DNA from: an uncultured bacterium
GTDB lineage: Bacteria > Bacteroidota > Bacteroidia > Bacteroidales > Muribaculaceae
DNA: 30,735 nt
Reading direction: 5' to 3'
Assembly (NCBI GenBank): GCA_946184715.1
Contig: CAMHGU010000003.1
Location: 1-30,735 of the forward strand
A program made the translations under genes and the position numbers. Each line of letters starts with the position of its first letter. Position 1 is the first letter of the stretch. Positions 24,197 through 30,735 of the stretch are shown here, piece after piece. The notes beneath the pieces were generated by a model, which worked only from the letters and a program-made list of their open reading frames with translations, searched no databases and was not told the DNA's origin.

Positions 24197-25804
24197 ATGA
24201 AACGAATTATACCCTTCATAGCACTACTCATAGCCGCAGCCGCGATAGGCAGCTTCAGAGCCATAAGCGTAGAGCCGGCGATGCCCTACGACCAGAAGCT
24301 GCGGTGGGCCGAGAGGGCCATCAGCGAGTTCTATGTGGACACCGTAGATGAAGAGAAGCTCGTGGAGACCGCCATCAACGCGATGCTCGAGAAGCTCGAC
24401 CCCCACTCGCGCTACACCAACGCCGAGGAGACCCGCCAGATGACCGAGCCGCTGCAGGGCAACTTCAGCGGCGTGGGCATCCAGTTCAATATGCAGAAGG
24501 ACACCCTCTACGTGATTCAGACCGTAGCCGGCGGCCCGTCGGAGAAAGCGGGCATCCTCGCCGGCGACCGCATCATCGCGGTCAACGACACCACGATAGC
24601 CGGCGTGAAGATGCGCAACACCGACATTATGAAGCGCATACGCGGTCCCAAGGGCACCAAGGTGAAGCTTCAGGTGATACGCCGGCAGGTGGCCGAGCCT
24701 ATCGACTTCGTCATCACCCGCGACGACATACCCATCAACAGCCTCGACGCGGCCTATATGGCCGATGCCACCACGGGCTACATACGCCTGAGCCGCTTCG
24801 GGAGCAGCACCGATAAAGAGATGAGCGAAGCCGTGGCCAAGCTCAAGAAGCAGGGAATGAAACAGCTCATCCTCGACTTGTGCGACAACGGCGGCGGCTA
24901 TCTCGAGACCGCCATCGAAGTGTGCAACCACTTCCTCGAGCGCGGCGACCTCATAGTATATACCGAGGGCCTTTCAGTGCCGCGCCAAGACTCGCGCGCC
25001 AACGGCTGGGGCGACCTCAAAGATATCGACCTCGTGGTGATGGTCAACCAGTACTCGGCCTCGGCAAGCGAGATAGTATCGGGCGCGCTTCAAGACCACG
25101 ACCGCGCCGTGGTGGTGGGACGCCGCACCTTCGGCAAAGGCCTGGTGCAGCGCCCGTTCCCGTTCCCCGATGGTTCGCTGATACGCCTCACTGTGGCCCG
25201 CTACTACACCCCTGCCGGCCGCTGCATCCAGAAGCCCTACGACGACTATGAGCACGAGCTTCTCAACCGCTACAAGCACGGCGAATTCTACAGCGCCGAC
25301 AGCATCCACTTTGCCGACTCGCTCAAGGTGTACACCCTGCGCAATCGCCGCGTGATCTACGGCGGCGGGGGCGTGATGCCCGACGTGTTTGTACCATTCG
25401 ACACCACACAGTACACCGACTTCTACCGTGACCTCACCGCTCGCGGCACCCTCCACCAGAACGCCGTGGCCTACGTGGATGCCCATCGCAAGGAGATCAA
25501 AGCCACCTACCCCACCTCCGACGACTTCATCGAGCGGTTCACCGTCACCGACGACATACTCGACAATCTGCTGGCCGAGGCGCGCCGCGACAGCATCAAG
25601 TTCGACAGCGCCCAGTATGAGCTGAGCCGCGAGCTCATCGCCGATGTGTTCAAAGCCATCGTAGCTCGCGACATATATGCCGACAGCGATTACTTCCGCG
25701 TGGTCAACCGCCGCAACCCAATGCTCGTGGAGGCCCTGGCCATCATCAACGACAAGCGACGTTACAACTCCATACTCCAAGGCAACGACACGGCAGGGCG
25801 ATGA
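24197..25804 (+). CDS. S41-family C-terminal processing protease (CtpA/Prc type)
   Basis: This is a 535-residue envelope serine protease that trims or degrades proteins at exposed C-termini. Residues 1-25 are a signal or membrane-anchor segment without lipobox. A short N-terminal helical region (AINAMLEKLDPHSRY) is followed by a PDZ domain at about 90-165 (GVGIQFNMQ, AGILAGDRIIAVND, IRGPKGTKV). Then comes the S41 catalytic domain with DLCDNGGG, catalytic Ser279 in NQYSASASEIVSGALQD and Lys304 in TFGKGLVQ, the expected 25 residues apart. A C-terminal helical part of about 150 residues resembles Bacteroidota CtpA. I preferred ATG 24197 because a promoter box precedes it. The stop overlaps the next gene by 4 bases (ATGA). 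Confidence 0.93.
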   Translation: MKRIIPFIALLIAAAAIGSFRAISVEPAMPYDQKLRWAERAISEFYVDTVDEEKLVETAINAMLEKLDPHSRYTNAEETRQMTEPLQGNFSGVGIQFNMQKDTLYVIQTVAGGPSEKAGILAGDRIIAVNDTTIAGVKMRNTDIMKRIRGPKGTKVKLQVIRRQVAEPIDFVITRDDIPINSLDAAYMADATTGYIRLSRFGSSTDKEMSEAVAKLKKQGMKQLILDLCDNGGGYLETAIEVCNHFLERGDLIVYTEGLSVPRQDSRANGWGDLKDIDLVVMVNQYSASASEIVSGALQDHDRAVVVGRRTFGKGLVQRPFPFPDGSLIRLTVARYYTPAGRCIQKPYDDYEHELLNRYKHGEFYSADSIHFADSLKVYTLRNRRVIYGGGGVMPDVFVPFDTTQYTDFYRDLTARGTLHQNAVAYVDAHRKEIKATYPTSDDFIERFTVTDDILDNLLAEARRDSIKFDSAQYELSRELIADVFKAIVARDIYADSDYFRVVNRRNPMLVEALAIINDKRRYNSILQGNDTAGR

Positions 25805-26925
25805 AGATACTCCTCATAGGCGACGCGAGCAATTTCCACTACACGCTGGCGCGCGGAGTGGAGCGCGAGGGGCACACGGTGACCGTGGCCTCGAGCGGCT
25901 CAGGCTGGATGAACACCGGGCGCGACATCGACATCACGCGCCGCGACGGCACTCTGGGCACCCTACACTACGCCTCGCGCCTCCTCAGGCTGCTCTCCTC
26001 GTTTCGCGGCTACGACATAGTGCAGGTCACCAACCCCATCTTCCTGCATCTGCGTCCGGGCAAAATGCGGTGGGTATTCGACACGCTCAAGCGCAACAAC
26101 CGCCACATCATCTACGAAGCCCTCGGCACCGACTACAACTACGTGCGCGCCTGCCTCGACGGCGCCACGTTCCGCTATAGCGACTACCTCGTAGGCAGCG
26201 AACCTACGCCATACGCCCTCGCCCACCCCGACAATCAGGAACAGTGGCTCTCGAAGGCGATGCGCGACTATACCTGCCACTTCACCGACAACGTTGACGG
26301 CATCACGGCCTGCCTCTACGAGTACTACCGCACCTACGAGCCGCTCTACCCCGAGAAGCTCAGCTACGGCGGCATTCCCGTGGATATTCCCGCCGGGCCT
26401 TGCCGCATCGAGAGCGTGCCCGATAAGGTGCGTATCTTCATCGGCGTGCAGTCGGCACGCTCGCAACTCAAAGGCACCGACATCCTGCTGCGCGCCGCCC
26501 AGAGCGTGGCCGCCCGCCACCCGTCGCTCTGCGAGCTGATAGTGGTGGAGAATATGCCGCTGAAGGAGTATCGCCAGCGGCTCGCCACGGCCCACGTGCT
26601 TCTCGACCAGCTCTACTCCTACACACCGGCCACCAACGCCCTGATGGCCCTGGCCGGCGGCATCGTCACCGTCAGCGGTGCCGAGCCGGAGTATTACCGC
26701 TTCATAGGCGAGAGCGAGCTGCAGCCCATCGTCAACGTCACGCCCCTCGACTCCCTCGAGCAGATAGAGCGAAGCATCGAGAGCCTCGTAGTGCACAAAG
26801 AGCGGTTGCCGGAGCTGTCGCGCCAAAGCCGTGCCTTCGCCGCCCGCCACAATGCCACCGAGGTGGTGGCCCGCCGCCACATCGACTTCTGGCAAAGCGT
26901 AATTGACAATTCCACGCGCCTATGA
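25801..26925 (+). CDS. Glycosyltransferase, GT-B fold (GT4-like)
   Basis: This is a 374-residue cytoplasmic enzyme predicted to transfer a sugar from a nucleotide donor. The N-terminal Rossmann half begins MKILLIGDASNFHYTLARGV, with EGHTVTVASSGSGW and the middle motif YDIVQVTNPIFL. The C-terminal half has FIGVQSARSQLKGTDILLRA, the strand ELIVVENMPLKEY, and the donor-site region LYSYTPATNALMALAGGIVT followed by GAEPEYY, a variant of the usual E-x7-E donor motif. It overlaps both neighbours by ATGA (25801-25804, 26922-26925), so the three proteins are probably made together. Donor and acceptor are unknown. Confidence 0.8.
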   Translation: MKILLIGDASNFHYTLARGVEREGHTVTVASSGSGWMNTGRDIDITRRDGTLGTLHYASRLLRLLSSFRGYDIVQVTNPIFLHLRPGKMRWVFDTLKRNNRHIIYEALGTDYNYVRACLDGATFRYSDYLVGSEPTPYALAHPDNQEQWLSKAMRDYTCHFTDNVDGITACLYEYYRTYEPLYPEKLSYGGIPVDIPAGPCRIESVPDKVRIFIGVQSARSQLKGTDILLRAAQSVAARHPSLCELIVVENMPLKEYRQRLATAHVLLDQLYSYTPATNALMALAGGIVTVSGAEPEYYRFIGESELQPIVNVTPLDSLEQIERSIESLVVHKERLPELSRQSRAFAARHNATEVVARRHIDFWQSVIDNSTRL

Positions 26926-27725
26926 CCCTCGACGTACTCATATCGACCATCGACCGCGGCATCTTCTCAGCCGCCCGTGTGCCTATCGAACCTATCGACG
27001 GGGTGCGGTGGATAGTGTCGTGGCAAATGACCGGCGACGAATCGCCCGAGCTGCCGCCCGCGCTGCGCCGGCCCGACGTTCTCGTCGATACCACCCGCGA
27101 ACGGGGACTGAGCCGCAACCGCAACAACGCGCTGCGCCTCGCCACGGCCGACATCTGCCTCATTGCCGACGACGACGTGACCTATACCCGCGATGGCCTC
27201 ATGACGGTCATCGACACCTTCGAGCGGCACCCCTCGCTGCAGCTGGCCACGTTCCAGTTCACCACATCGGAGGGCAACACACCGAAGGCCTACCCCACCG
27301 TGTCGTTCGACCTGGCGCGGCCGCCGCGCGGCTACTACGTGTCGTCGATAGAGACAGCCTTCAGGCGCGACGCCGTGCAAGGCCGATTGGCCTACTGCGA
27401 ACTGATGGGCGCCGGGGCACCGGTGCTCCACGCCGGCGAAGACGAGTTGCTCGTGCGCCACGCCGTCAAGGCCGGCCTGCGCTGCCGCTACTTCCCTGTG
27501 GTCATCGTGGCCCACTTGGGCACCTCCACCGGCAGCCGTAAGCCCACCGAGGGCGTAATAATGGCGCGCGGCGCTATGATTGGCATCACGCGCGGCCGAA
27601 GCCGGTTTCCTTACTGTCTTGCTGAAGCTTGGCGCCTGCACCGCTTCCACGACCTGCCGCTACTGCGCTCCCTCACCACCCTGCTGCGCGGCGCGCGCTA
27701 CGCCCGCCGCCACGGCATAGACTGA
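26922..27725 (+). CDS. Glycosyltransferase, GT-A fold (family 2-like)
   Basis: This 267-residue protein has the GT-A hallmarks: an N-terminal strand (LDVLISTIDRG), the segment RERGLSRNRNNALRLATADI, the metal/nucleotide motif IADDDVTYT at about 83-90, and a later acidic region GAGAPVLHAGEDELLVRHAV with CRYFPVVIVAHLGTSTG. The canonical first lines of GT2 (IIPVYN) are not present, so it is a divergent member. No transmembrane helix is obvious, so it should act at the cytoplasmic face. It is translationally coupled to the preceding GT-B enzyme, suggesting consecutive sugar additions to one glycan. Confidence 0.8.
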   Translation: MTLDVLISTIDRGIFSAARVPIEPIDGVRWIVSWQMTGDESPELPPALRRPDVLVDTTRERGLSRNRNNALRLATADICLIADDDVTYTRDGLMTVIDTFERHPSLQLATFQFTTSEGNTPKAYPTVSFDLARPPRGYYVSSIETAFRRDAVQGRLAYCELMGAGAPVLHAGEDELLVRHAVKAGLRCRYFPVVIVAHLGTSTGSRKPTEGVIMARGAMIGITRGRSRFPYCLAEAWRLHRFHDLPLLRSLTTLLRGARYARRHGID

Positions 27726-27743
27726 AGCGCTTCCTTACCTCCC

Positions 27744-27791
27744 CTAGATATTCTAGATTATCTAGATCTTCTAGAACTTCTATATAGCTAG
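27744..27791. repeat. CTAG-phased 9-base tandem repeat in a convergent gene junction
   Basis: CTAG occurs at 27744, 27753, 27762 and 27771, exactly 9 bases apart, then a mutated CTAT at 27780 and CTAG again at 27788. The unit is about CTAGATNTT. The array fills most of the 67-base space between two convergent stop codons. Because TCTAGA is its own complement, copies can pair with each other to make AT-rich hairpins on either strand, so a bidirectional terminator role is possible. Confidence 0.75.
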
Positions 27792-27792
27792 C

Positions 27793-28875
27793 TTAGAGGT
27801 ACTTGGCGATGGTGGCCTGAAGAAGGTCGGGGTCGTCTACACGCTCTTGGAGCACGCCATGGCGGTCGATGACGAAGAGGGCGGGAATGGCCCCCACGTT
27901 GTAGCGCATCAGATTCTTCGACTGCACACCGTTCTCATCATATACGGTAATCCAGGGAAGCGGCTCGGCGGCCAGCTTCCAAGCTGCCACGTCGTCGTCG
28001 AGACCCACCTGGAAAATCTCCACGCCGCGCTCCTTGAGGGCGTTATACACCTTAGCCAGATGCTGATTGTAAGGCGCGGAGTTGTCGAGCGAATAGGCGG
28101 TGAAGCACAGCACGGTGACTTTGCCCTTTGCGGCCTCTTGGGCGAGGCTGCGCTGCTTGCCGGTGCGGTCGGGGAGCGTGATGTCGATGAGGTCGATTTG
28201 CGAGGCTACGATAGTGTCAGGGTTGGCCACGGTGCGATACTGGCGCTGGAGGCCGAGAGCCATCTGCTCGAGCATCGCAGTGCGCGGGTCGTCAGGGCGG
28301 AGTGCCTTGAAGGCATTGGCCACGGCACACACCACGCCGCGCTCCTGGCGGTCGGTCACGTCGAAGAGCGGCTCGCGGCCTATGAATTTGTTGATGGCGT
28401 AGTAAGCTACAATGCTCTGCGGCTCCTTGAGCAGCTCGGGCATCAGCTTCTGCTTATAAGCCTTAGCCTCAGGGCTTATGGGCGAGGTGAGCTTTCGGCA
28501 CTCGCGGTCGATGTTCATCACAGCCTCGGCAGCGGCGCTGCCGGCGAGGGTGTAGCCTGTGGCGAAGTCGGCCACGGCTCCGGTGAAGGTCACCGTCTCG
28601 AGGCTGTCGATGGGAATATCGACATATTGCGTGCCGAGGGCGAGCCGGTAGATGTCGGGATACTCGGGGCTGTCGGCCTTGATGGCGAACGAGCCATCAG
28701 ACTTAACCTTAGCCGAATCGACGGGAAACCAGATGCCGTTGCTGGCACGATAGAGATATAGAGTGGAATCGGCACCGCCGTTGAGCGAGCCTTCAATGCG
28801 GAAACTACCTTGCTTGGCGCAGCCGGCGAGCAGCAGCGCCGCTGCCGTCATCGCCATTATCACTTTCTTAATCAT
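27793..28875 (-). CDS. Thioredoxin-fold lipoprotein (DUF4369/AhpC-TSA type) lacking the CXXC cysteines
   Basis: This is a 360-residue envelope lipoprotein: signal peptide with lipobox LLAGC, lipidated Cys19. Residues about 24-110 form the beta-rich DUF4369-type domain (FRIEGSLNGGADSTLYLYRA, PVDSAKVKSDGSFAIK). Residues about 112-220 are helical. Residues about 230-360 form a TlpA/AhpC-like thioredoxin domain (DITLPDRTGKQRSL, KVTVLCFTAYSL, cis-Pro331 in VGAIPALFVIDRHG). The place of the WCxxC active site reads AYSLDNS (260-266), so both redox cysteines are replaced (about Leu263 and Ser266). It is probably not a disulfide reductase; scaffold or binding roles are possible. A TACTTTTG box lies upstream. 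Confidence 0.88.
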   Translation of the reverse strand: MIKKVIMAMTAAALLLAGCAKQGSFRIEGSLNGGADSTLYLYRASNGIWFPVDSAKVKSDGSFAIKADSPEYPDIYRLALGTQYVDIPIDSLETVTFTGAVADFATGYTLAGSAAAEAVMNIDRECRKLTSPISPEAKAYKQKLMPELLKEPQSIVAYYAINKFIGREPLFDVTDRQERGVVCAVANAFKALRPDDPRTAMLEQMALGLQRQYRTVANPDTIVASQIDLIDITLPDRTGKQRSLAQEAAKGKVTVLCFTAYSLDNSAPYNQHLAKVYNALKERGVEIFQVGLDDDVAAWKLAAEPLPWITVYDENGVQSKNLMRYNVGAIPALFVIDRHGVLQERVDDPDLLQATIAKYL

Positions 28876-28898
28876 AGCGCTTTATCATTATACGGCCA

Positions 28899-28906
28899 CA
28901 AAAGTA
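28899..28906 (-). promoter_or_regulatory. Promoter -7 box of the thioredoxin-fold lipoprotein
   Basis: TACTTTTG on the minus strand fits TAnnTTTG and is 23 bases upstream of the ATG at 28875, giving a leader of about 15-20 nt. I find no good TTTG at the -33 spacing. Confidence 0.45.
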
Positions 28907-28975
28907 CACAAAAACTGTCAATCTACCGCCCTTTTGCCCCCACTAAATGCGCGTCGCCGCCATCGGCCACGCCCG

Positions 28976-30346
28976 TCAATCAGCCCGCCGCGCCTCTATT
29001 CCAGCCAGTAAATCTTTTAGCCAGTCACACACGTACAAAGGGAGATTCAGCAGATTGCCATTTCGCTTGATATTCTTCATCGAGAAGCGGATACGCAATT
29101 GTGGCTCATATCTCTTGTTGTACTCGGTAAAGCTCTTGCCGTTTACATTTTCCTCAGCCTTAACCTCAATGGGGAGAATATTCAATCCCTCTTGAATAAG
29201 GAAATCGACTTCAGCTTTATTGCCCTGCAATGTCCAGTAGTGTGGCATCTTAAAACCTTGAGCCAACAGCGAACAGAGTATATAATTCTCGGCCATAGCG
29301 CCCTTGAACTCTCTCAAAATGTCACCTTTAGCCAGAACAGCCTCAGGAGGCAAATCCGACATAGAGCGAAGTAGAGCTTGATCGAGAACATATAGTTTGA
29401 ATGCTGTGGTGTTCTCATAATGCTTCAGCGGCAAAATGGGCATCTCGGTGCAATATACCCTATATATCATCCCCGACAACACAAGCCAGTCGAGAGCTGC
29501 CTCATATTCTCTGGCTCTGGCCCCTTCTCTTACGACTCTAAACACAAACTTCTTGTTCTCTCGCGACAGCTGCGAGGGGATGCTTCGCCAAATCTCTCTG
29601 ATTTTGGGAATGTCGGGTGCATTGACGTGCTTCGTAAAATCAAACTCATAAGCAAGCTTTATATCCTCCAAGTCTTTCTCGACAACCGCCATACCCATGC
29701 CATCGAGCATATCACTTGCCGGGCGGGGAAGACCACCACACACTTGGTAACGTCGATATTGCTCCGACAGTCGGCTGAAAAGAATCTCCGGCAACGGCTC
29801 AAGAGAGGTAACGCGCTGCTCCAAGTGTTGATTCAACACCGGGTCGGCCATACGCAGATACTCTTTGAACGTGACAGGAAACATATTAATAAAGGTAACC
29901 TTCCCTACGGGAAAAGTGCTTTCCTGCTCAACATCTTCGCCCTCTTTCCTCCTGCGCTGAGTGGCAACTCCCAGCAATGAGCCTGCCGCGATAACGTGAT
30001 ACTGAGGCGCATCTTCCTTGAAATACTTTAATGCGCCGAGAGCCTCCTTGCAATCTTGTATTTCGTCAAAAAACAGCAAGGTCGTATCGGGCTTGATAGG
30101 AACAGTAGTATAGAGTTCCAAATCGCCCAAAATACGACGTACGTCTTTGGATTGCTTGAACACTCGCTTCAACTCCACATTCTTGTCAAAGTTGAATACG
30201 GCCACATGCTCATAATATCGCTTGCCAAACTCCTCGATGGCCCACGATTTACCAATCTGGCGCGCACCTTGCACTATCAATGGAGAGCGATCGGCACTTG
30301 CTTTCCAATTTGCGAACTCTTGGATTATATCCCTTTGTATTACCAT
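28976..30346 (-). CDS. AAA+ ATPase with DUF4143 domain (AAA_14/PD-(D/E)XK-like)
   Basis: This is a 456-residue cytoplasmic protein of the widespread AAA_14-DUF4143 family, whose cellular role is poorly known. The N-terminal ATPase has Walker A GARQIGKS at 27-34, Walker B LLFFDE at 90-95 and sensor-like AAGSLLG at about 120-126. Residues about 215-330 are a winged-helix-like middle (PREV-type SQLSRENKKFVFRVV, then WLVLSGMIYRVY). The C-terminus carries a nuclease-fold signature: Glu353 (MAENYIL), Asp381 (AEVDFLI) and Glu394-x-Lys396 (IEVKAE). The catalytic set looks complete. It is a single gene whose promoter abuts a long inverted repeat. Context gives no partner; defence or mobile-DNA links are only possibilities. 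Confidence 0.88.
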   Translation of the reverse strand: MVIQRDIIQEFANWKASADRSPLIVQGARQIGKSWAIEEFGKRYYEHVAVFNFDKNVELKRVFKQSKDVRRILGDLELYTTVPIKPDTTLLFFDEIQDCKEALGALKYFKEDAPQYHVIAAGSLLGVATQRRRKEGEDVEQESTFPVGKVTFINMFPVTFKEYLRMADPVLNQHLEQRVTSLEPLPEILFSRLSEQYRRYQVCGGLPRPASDMLDGMGMAVVEKDLEDIKLAYEFDFTKHVNAPDIPKIREIWRSIPSQLSRENKKFVFRVVREGARAREYEAALDWLVLSGMIYRVYCTEMPILPLKHYENTTAFKLYVLDQALLRSMSDLPPEAVLAKGDILREFKGAMAENYILCSLLAQGFKMPHYWTLQGNKAEVDFLIQEGLNILPIEVKAEENVNGKSFTEYNKRYEPQLRIRFSMKNIKRNGNLLNLPLYVCDWLKDLLAGIEARRAD

Positions 30347-30370
30347 AAATTAGATAAAGCTTCGTAGCCG

Positions 30371-30378
30371 CAAAGGTA
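30371..30378 (-). promoter_or_regulatory. Promoter -7 box of the AAA/DUF4143 gene
   Basis: TACCTTTG on the minus strand is an exact TAnnTTTG box, 25 bases before the ATG. The -33 position falls at about 30397-30402, inside the left arm of the inverted repeat at 30396-30453, so a protein bound there would compete with polymerase or help it. Confidence 0.55.
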
Positions 30379-30395
30379 ATAAAAATTTACGATTC

Positions 30396-30453
30396 TCACA
30401 TTCTATCGAAGAAAAATGTGAGAAAAATCACACTTTTCGACGATAGAATGTGA
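30396..30453. repeat. 58-base imperfect inverted repeat with a CRP-like palindrome at its centre
   Basis: The outer arms are a perfect 13-bp inverted repeat (30396-30408 and 30441-30453). The inner 13-base arms (30409-30421 and 30428-30440) pair at 10 of 13 positions around the loop GAAAAA, giving 23 of 26 pairs in all. The centre is an exact TGTGA-N6-TCACA (30417-30432), the operator layout of the CRP/FNR family; TCACA and TGTGA also begin and end the outer arms. It lies immediately upstream of the AAA/DUF4143 promoter, overlapping its -33 position. No transposase or target duplication is visible. Confidence 0.75.
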
Positions 30454-30466
30454 TTTCACCTCCCGA

Positions 30467-30563
30467 TTCAGGTATCGGCTTCAACCTGAAATGGCTGGAG
30501 ATGACAGGGCGATGCCCTTCGGCGTGACCTTACACCCAACTCGTACTTATAGCTTGAAGCTAT
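30467..30563. repeat. Three short inverted repeats between divergent promoters
   Basis: TTCAGGT/ACCTGAA (30467-30473, 30484-30490; 10-base loop), AGGGC/GCCCT (30506-30510, 30514-30518; 3-base loop) and ATAGCTT/AAGCTAT (30549-30555, 30557-30563; one central base) follow one another. No open frame is convincing. The region could be an operator cluster or a small structured RNA. With 30396-30453 and the promoters at either side, this accounts for the 304-base gene-free stretch 30347-30650. Confidence 0.45.
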
Positions 30564-30586
30564 TGCGGGCGGAGAGGGGGCGAGGG

Positions 30587-30618
30587 GTTGACGATGCGGA
30601 GGAAGTTGAGTAACTTTG
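30587..30618 (+). promoter_or_regulatory. Promoter of the right-end gene (GTTG-N20-TAACTTTG)
   Basis: GTTG (30587-30590) precedes TAACTTTG (30611-30618) by exactly 20 bases. The predicted start near 30624 gives a leader of about 27 nt to the ATG at 30651. Confidence 0.65.
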
Positions 30619-30650
30619 CGGGGTGATTGAAACGCTAAGATATATAGGCT

Positions 30651-30735
30651 ATGGAACGGACAATGACGGAATTTGGGGTACGGTTTTTGAGCAACCTGGC
30701 TTATGAGCCTAACGAGAGGCAGCTGGAGCTTGTGG
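30651..30735 (+). CDS. Start of a protein cut by the window end
   Basis: From the ATG, 28 codons are open to the end: MERTMTEFGVRFLSNLAYEP followed by NERQLELV. I do not recognise the protein with certainty. A hydrophobic helix followed by a PN-x-RQ-x2-L stretch resembles the first lines of small superfamily 1 helicases (pattern PT-x-Q-x2-AL before Walker A), but the Walker motif would lie outside the window. The near-consensus promoter supports it being a real gene. Confidence 0.55.
   Translation, partial: MERTMTEFGVRFLSNLAYEPNERQLELV

Noticed and set aside
28948..28976. GC-rich stretch after the AAA/DUF4143 gene as terminator
   Set aside because: Only imperfect pairing and no T-tract; not supported well enough to annotate.

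Overview
The window is chromosomal DNA from a member of the Bacteroidota, most likely the order Bacteroidales. Three things point there. Promoters read as TTTG or TTG, 19-20 bases, then TAnnTTTG. Start codons lack Shine-Dalgarno sequences. The proteins (RuvB, EF-G, a thioredoxin-like DUF4369-type lipoprotein, an AAA/DUF4143 ATPase, zinc-free S4/S14/L36) resemble Bacteroidales versions. A gut Muribaculaceae-like organism with fairly high G+C is possible, but the family-level guess is weak.

Layout. Bases 1-353 are a non-coding spacer: A-tract promoter-like DNA pointing left out of the window, then a G-run array with an 8-9 base period, then GC-rich hairpins. Bases 354-2863 hold ruvB and a polysaccharide flippase-like membrane protein on the plus strand. 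Bases 3022-4764 hold an orphan lipoprotein with its own promoter. Bases 4919-23192, on the minus strand, form one almost unbroken str-S10-spc-alpha supercluster of 33 genes, from rpsL to rplQ, including fusA, secY, map, infA, rpmJ and rpoA. A near-consensus promoter and a structured leader of about 110 nt precede rpsL. Three larger gaps interrupt the cluster (rpsL-rpsG, rpsN-rpsH, rpsK-rpsD), and an internal promoter candidate precedes rpsM. Next come rmlC (minus) and, divergently, a tightly coupled plus-strand trio: an S41 processing protease and two glycosyltransferases joined by ATGA overlaps. A spacer with a 9-base CTAG-phased repeat separates these from a convergent thioredoxin-fold lipoprotein that lacks the CXXC cysteines. 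The right end holds an AAA+/DUF4143 ATPase whose promoter abuts a 58-base imperfect inverted repeat containing an exact TGTGA-N6-TCACA palindrome. A plus-strand gene is cut by the window end.

How the genes work together. The supercluster makes ribosomal proteins, an initiation factor, an elongation factor, the Sec channel, methionine aminopeptidase and the RNA polymerase alpha subunit, all under growth control. The flanking genes concern DNA repair (ruvB) and the envelope (flippase, lipoproteins, protease, glycosyltransferases, dTDP-sugar epimerase). I saw no tRNA or rRNA gene, CRISPR array, insertion sequence or phage gene. The least ordinary signals are in the non-coding DNA (1-300, 27744-27791, 30396-30563) and in the protease-glycosyltransferase trio.
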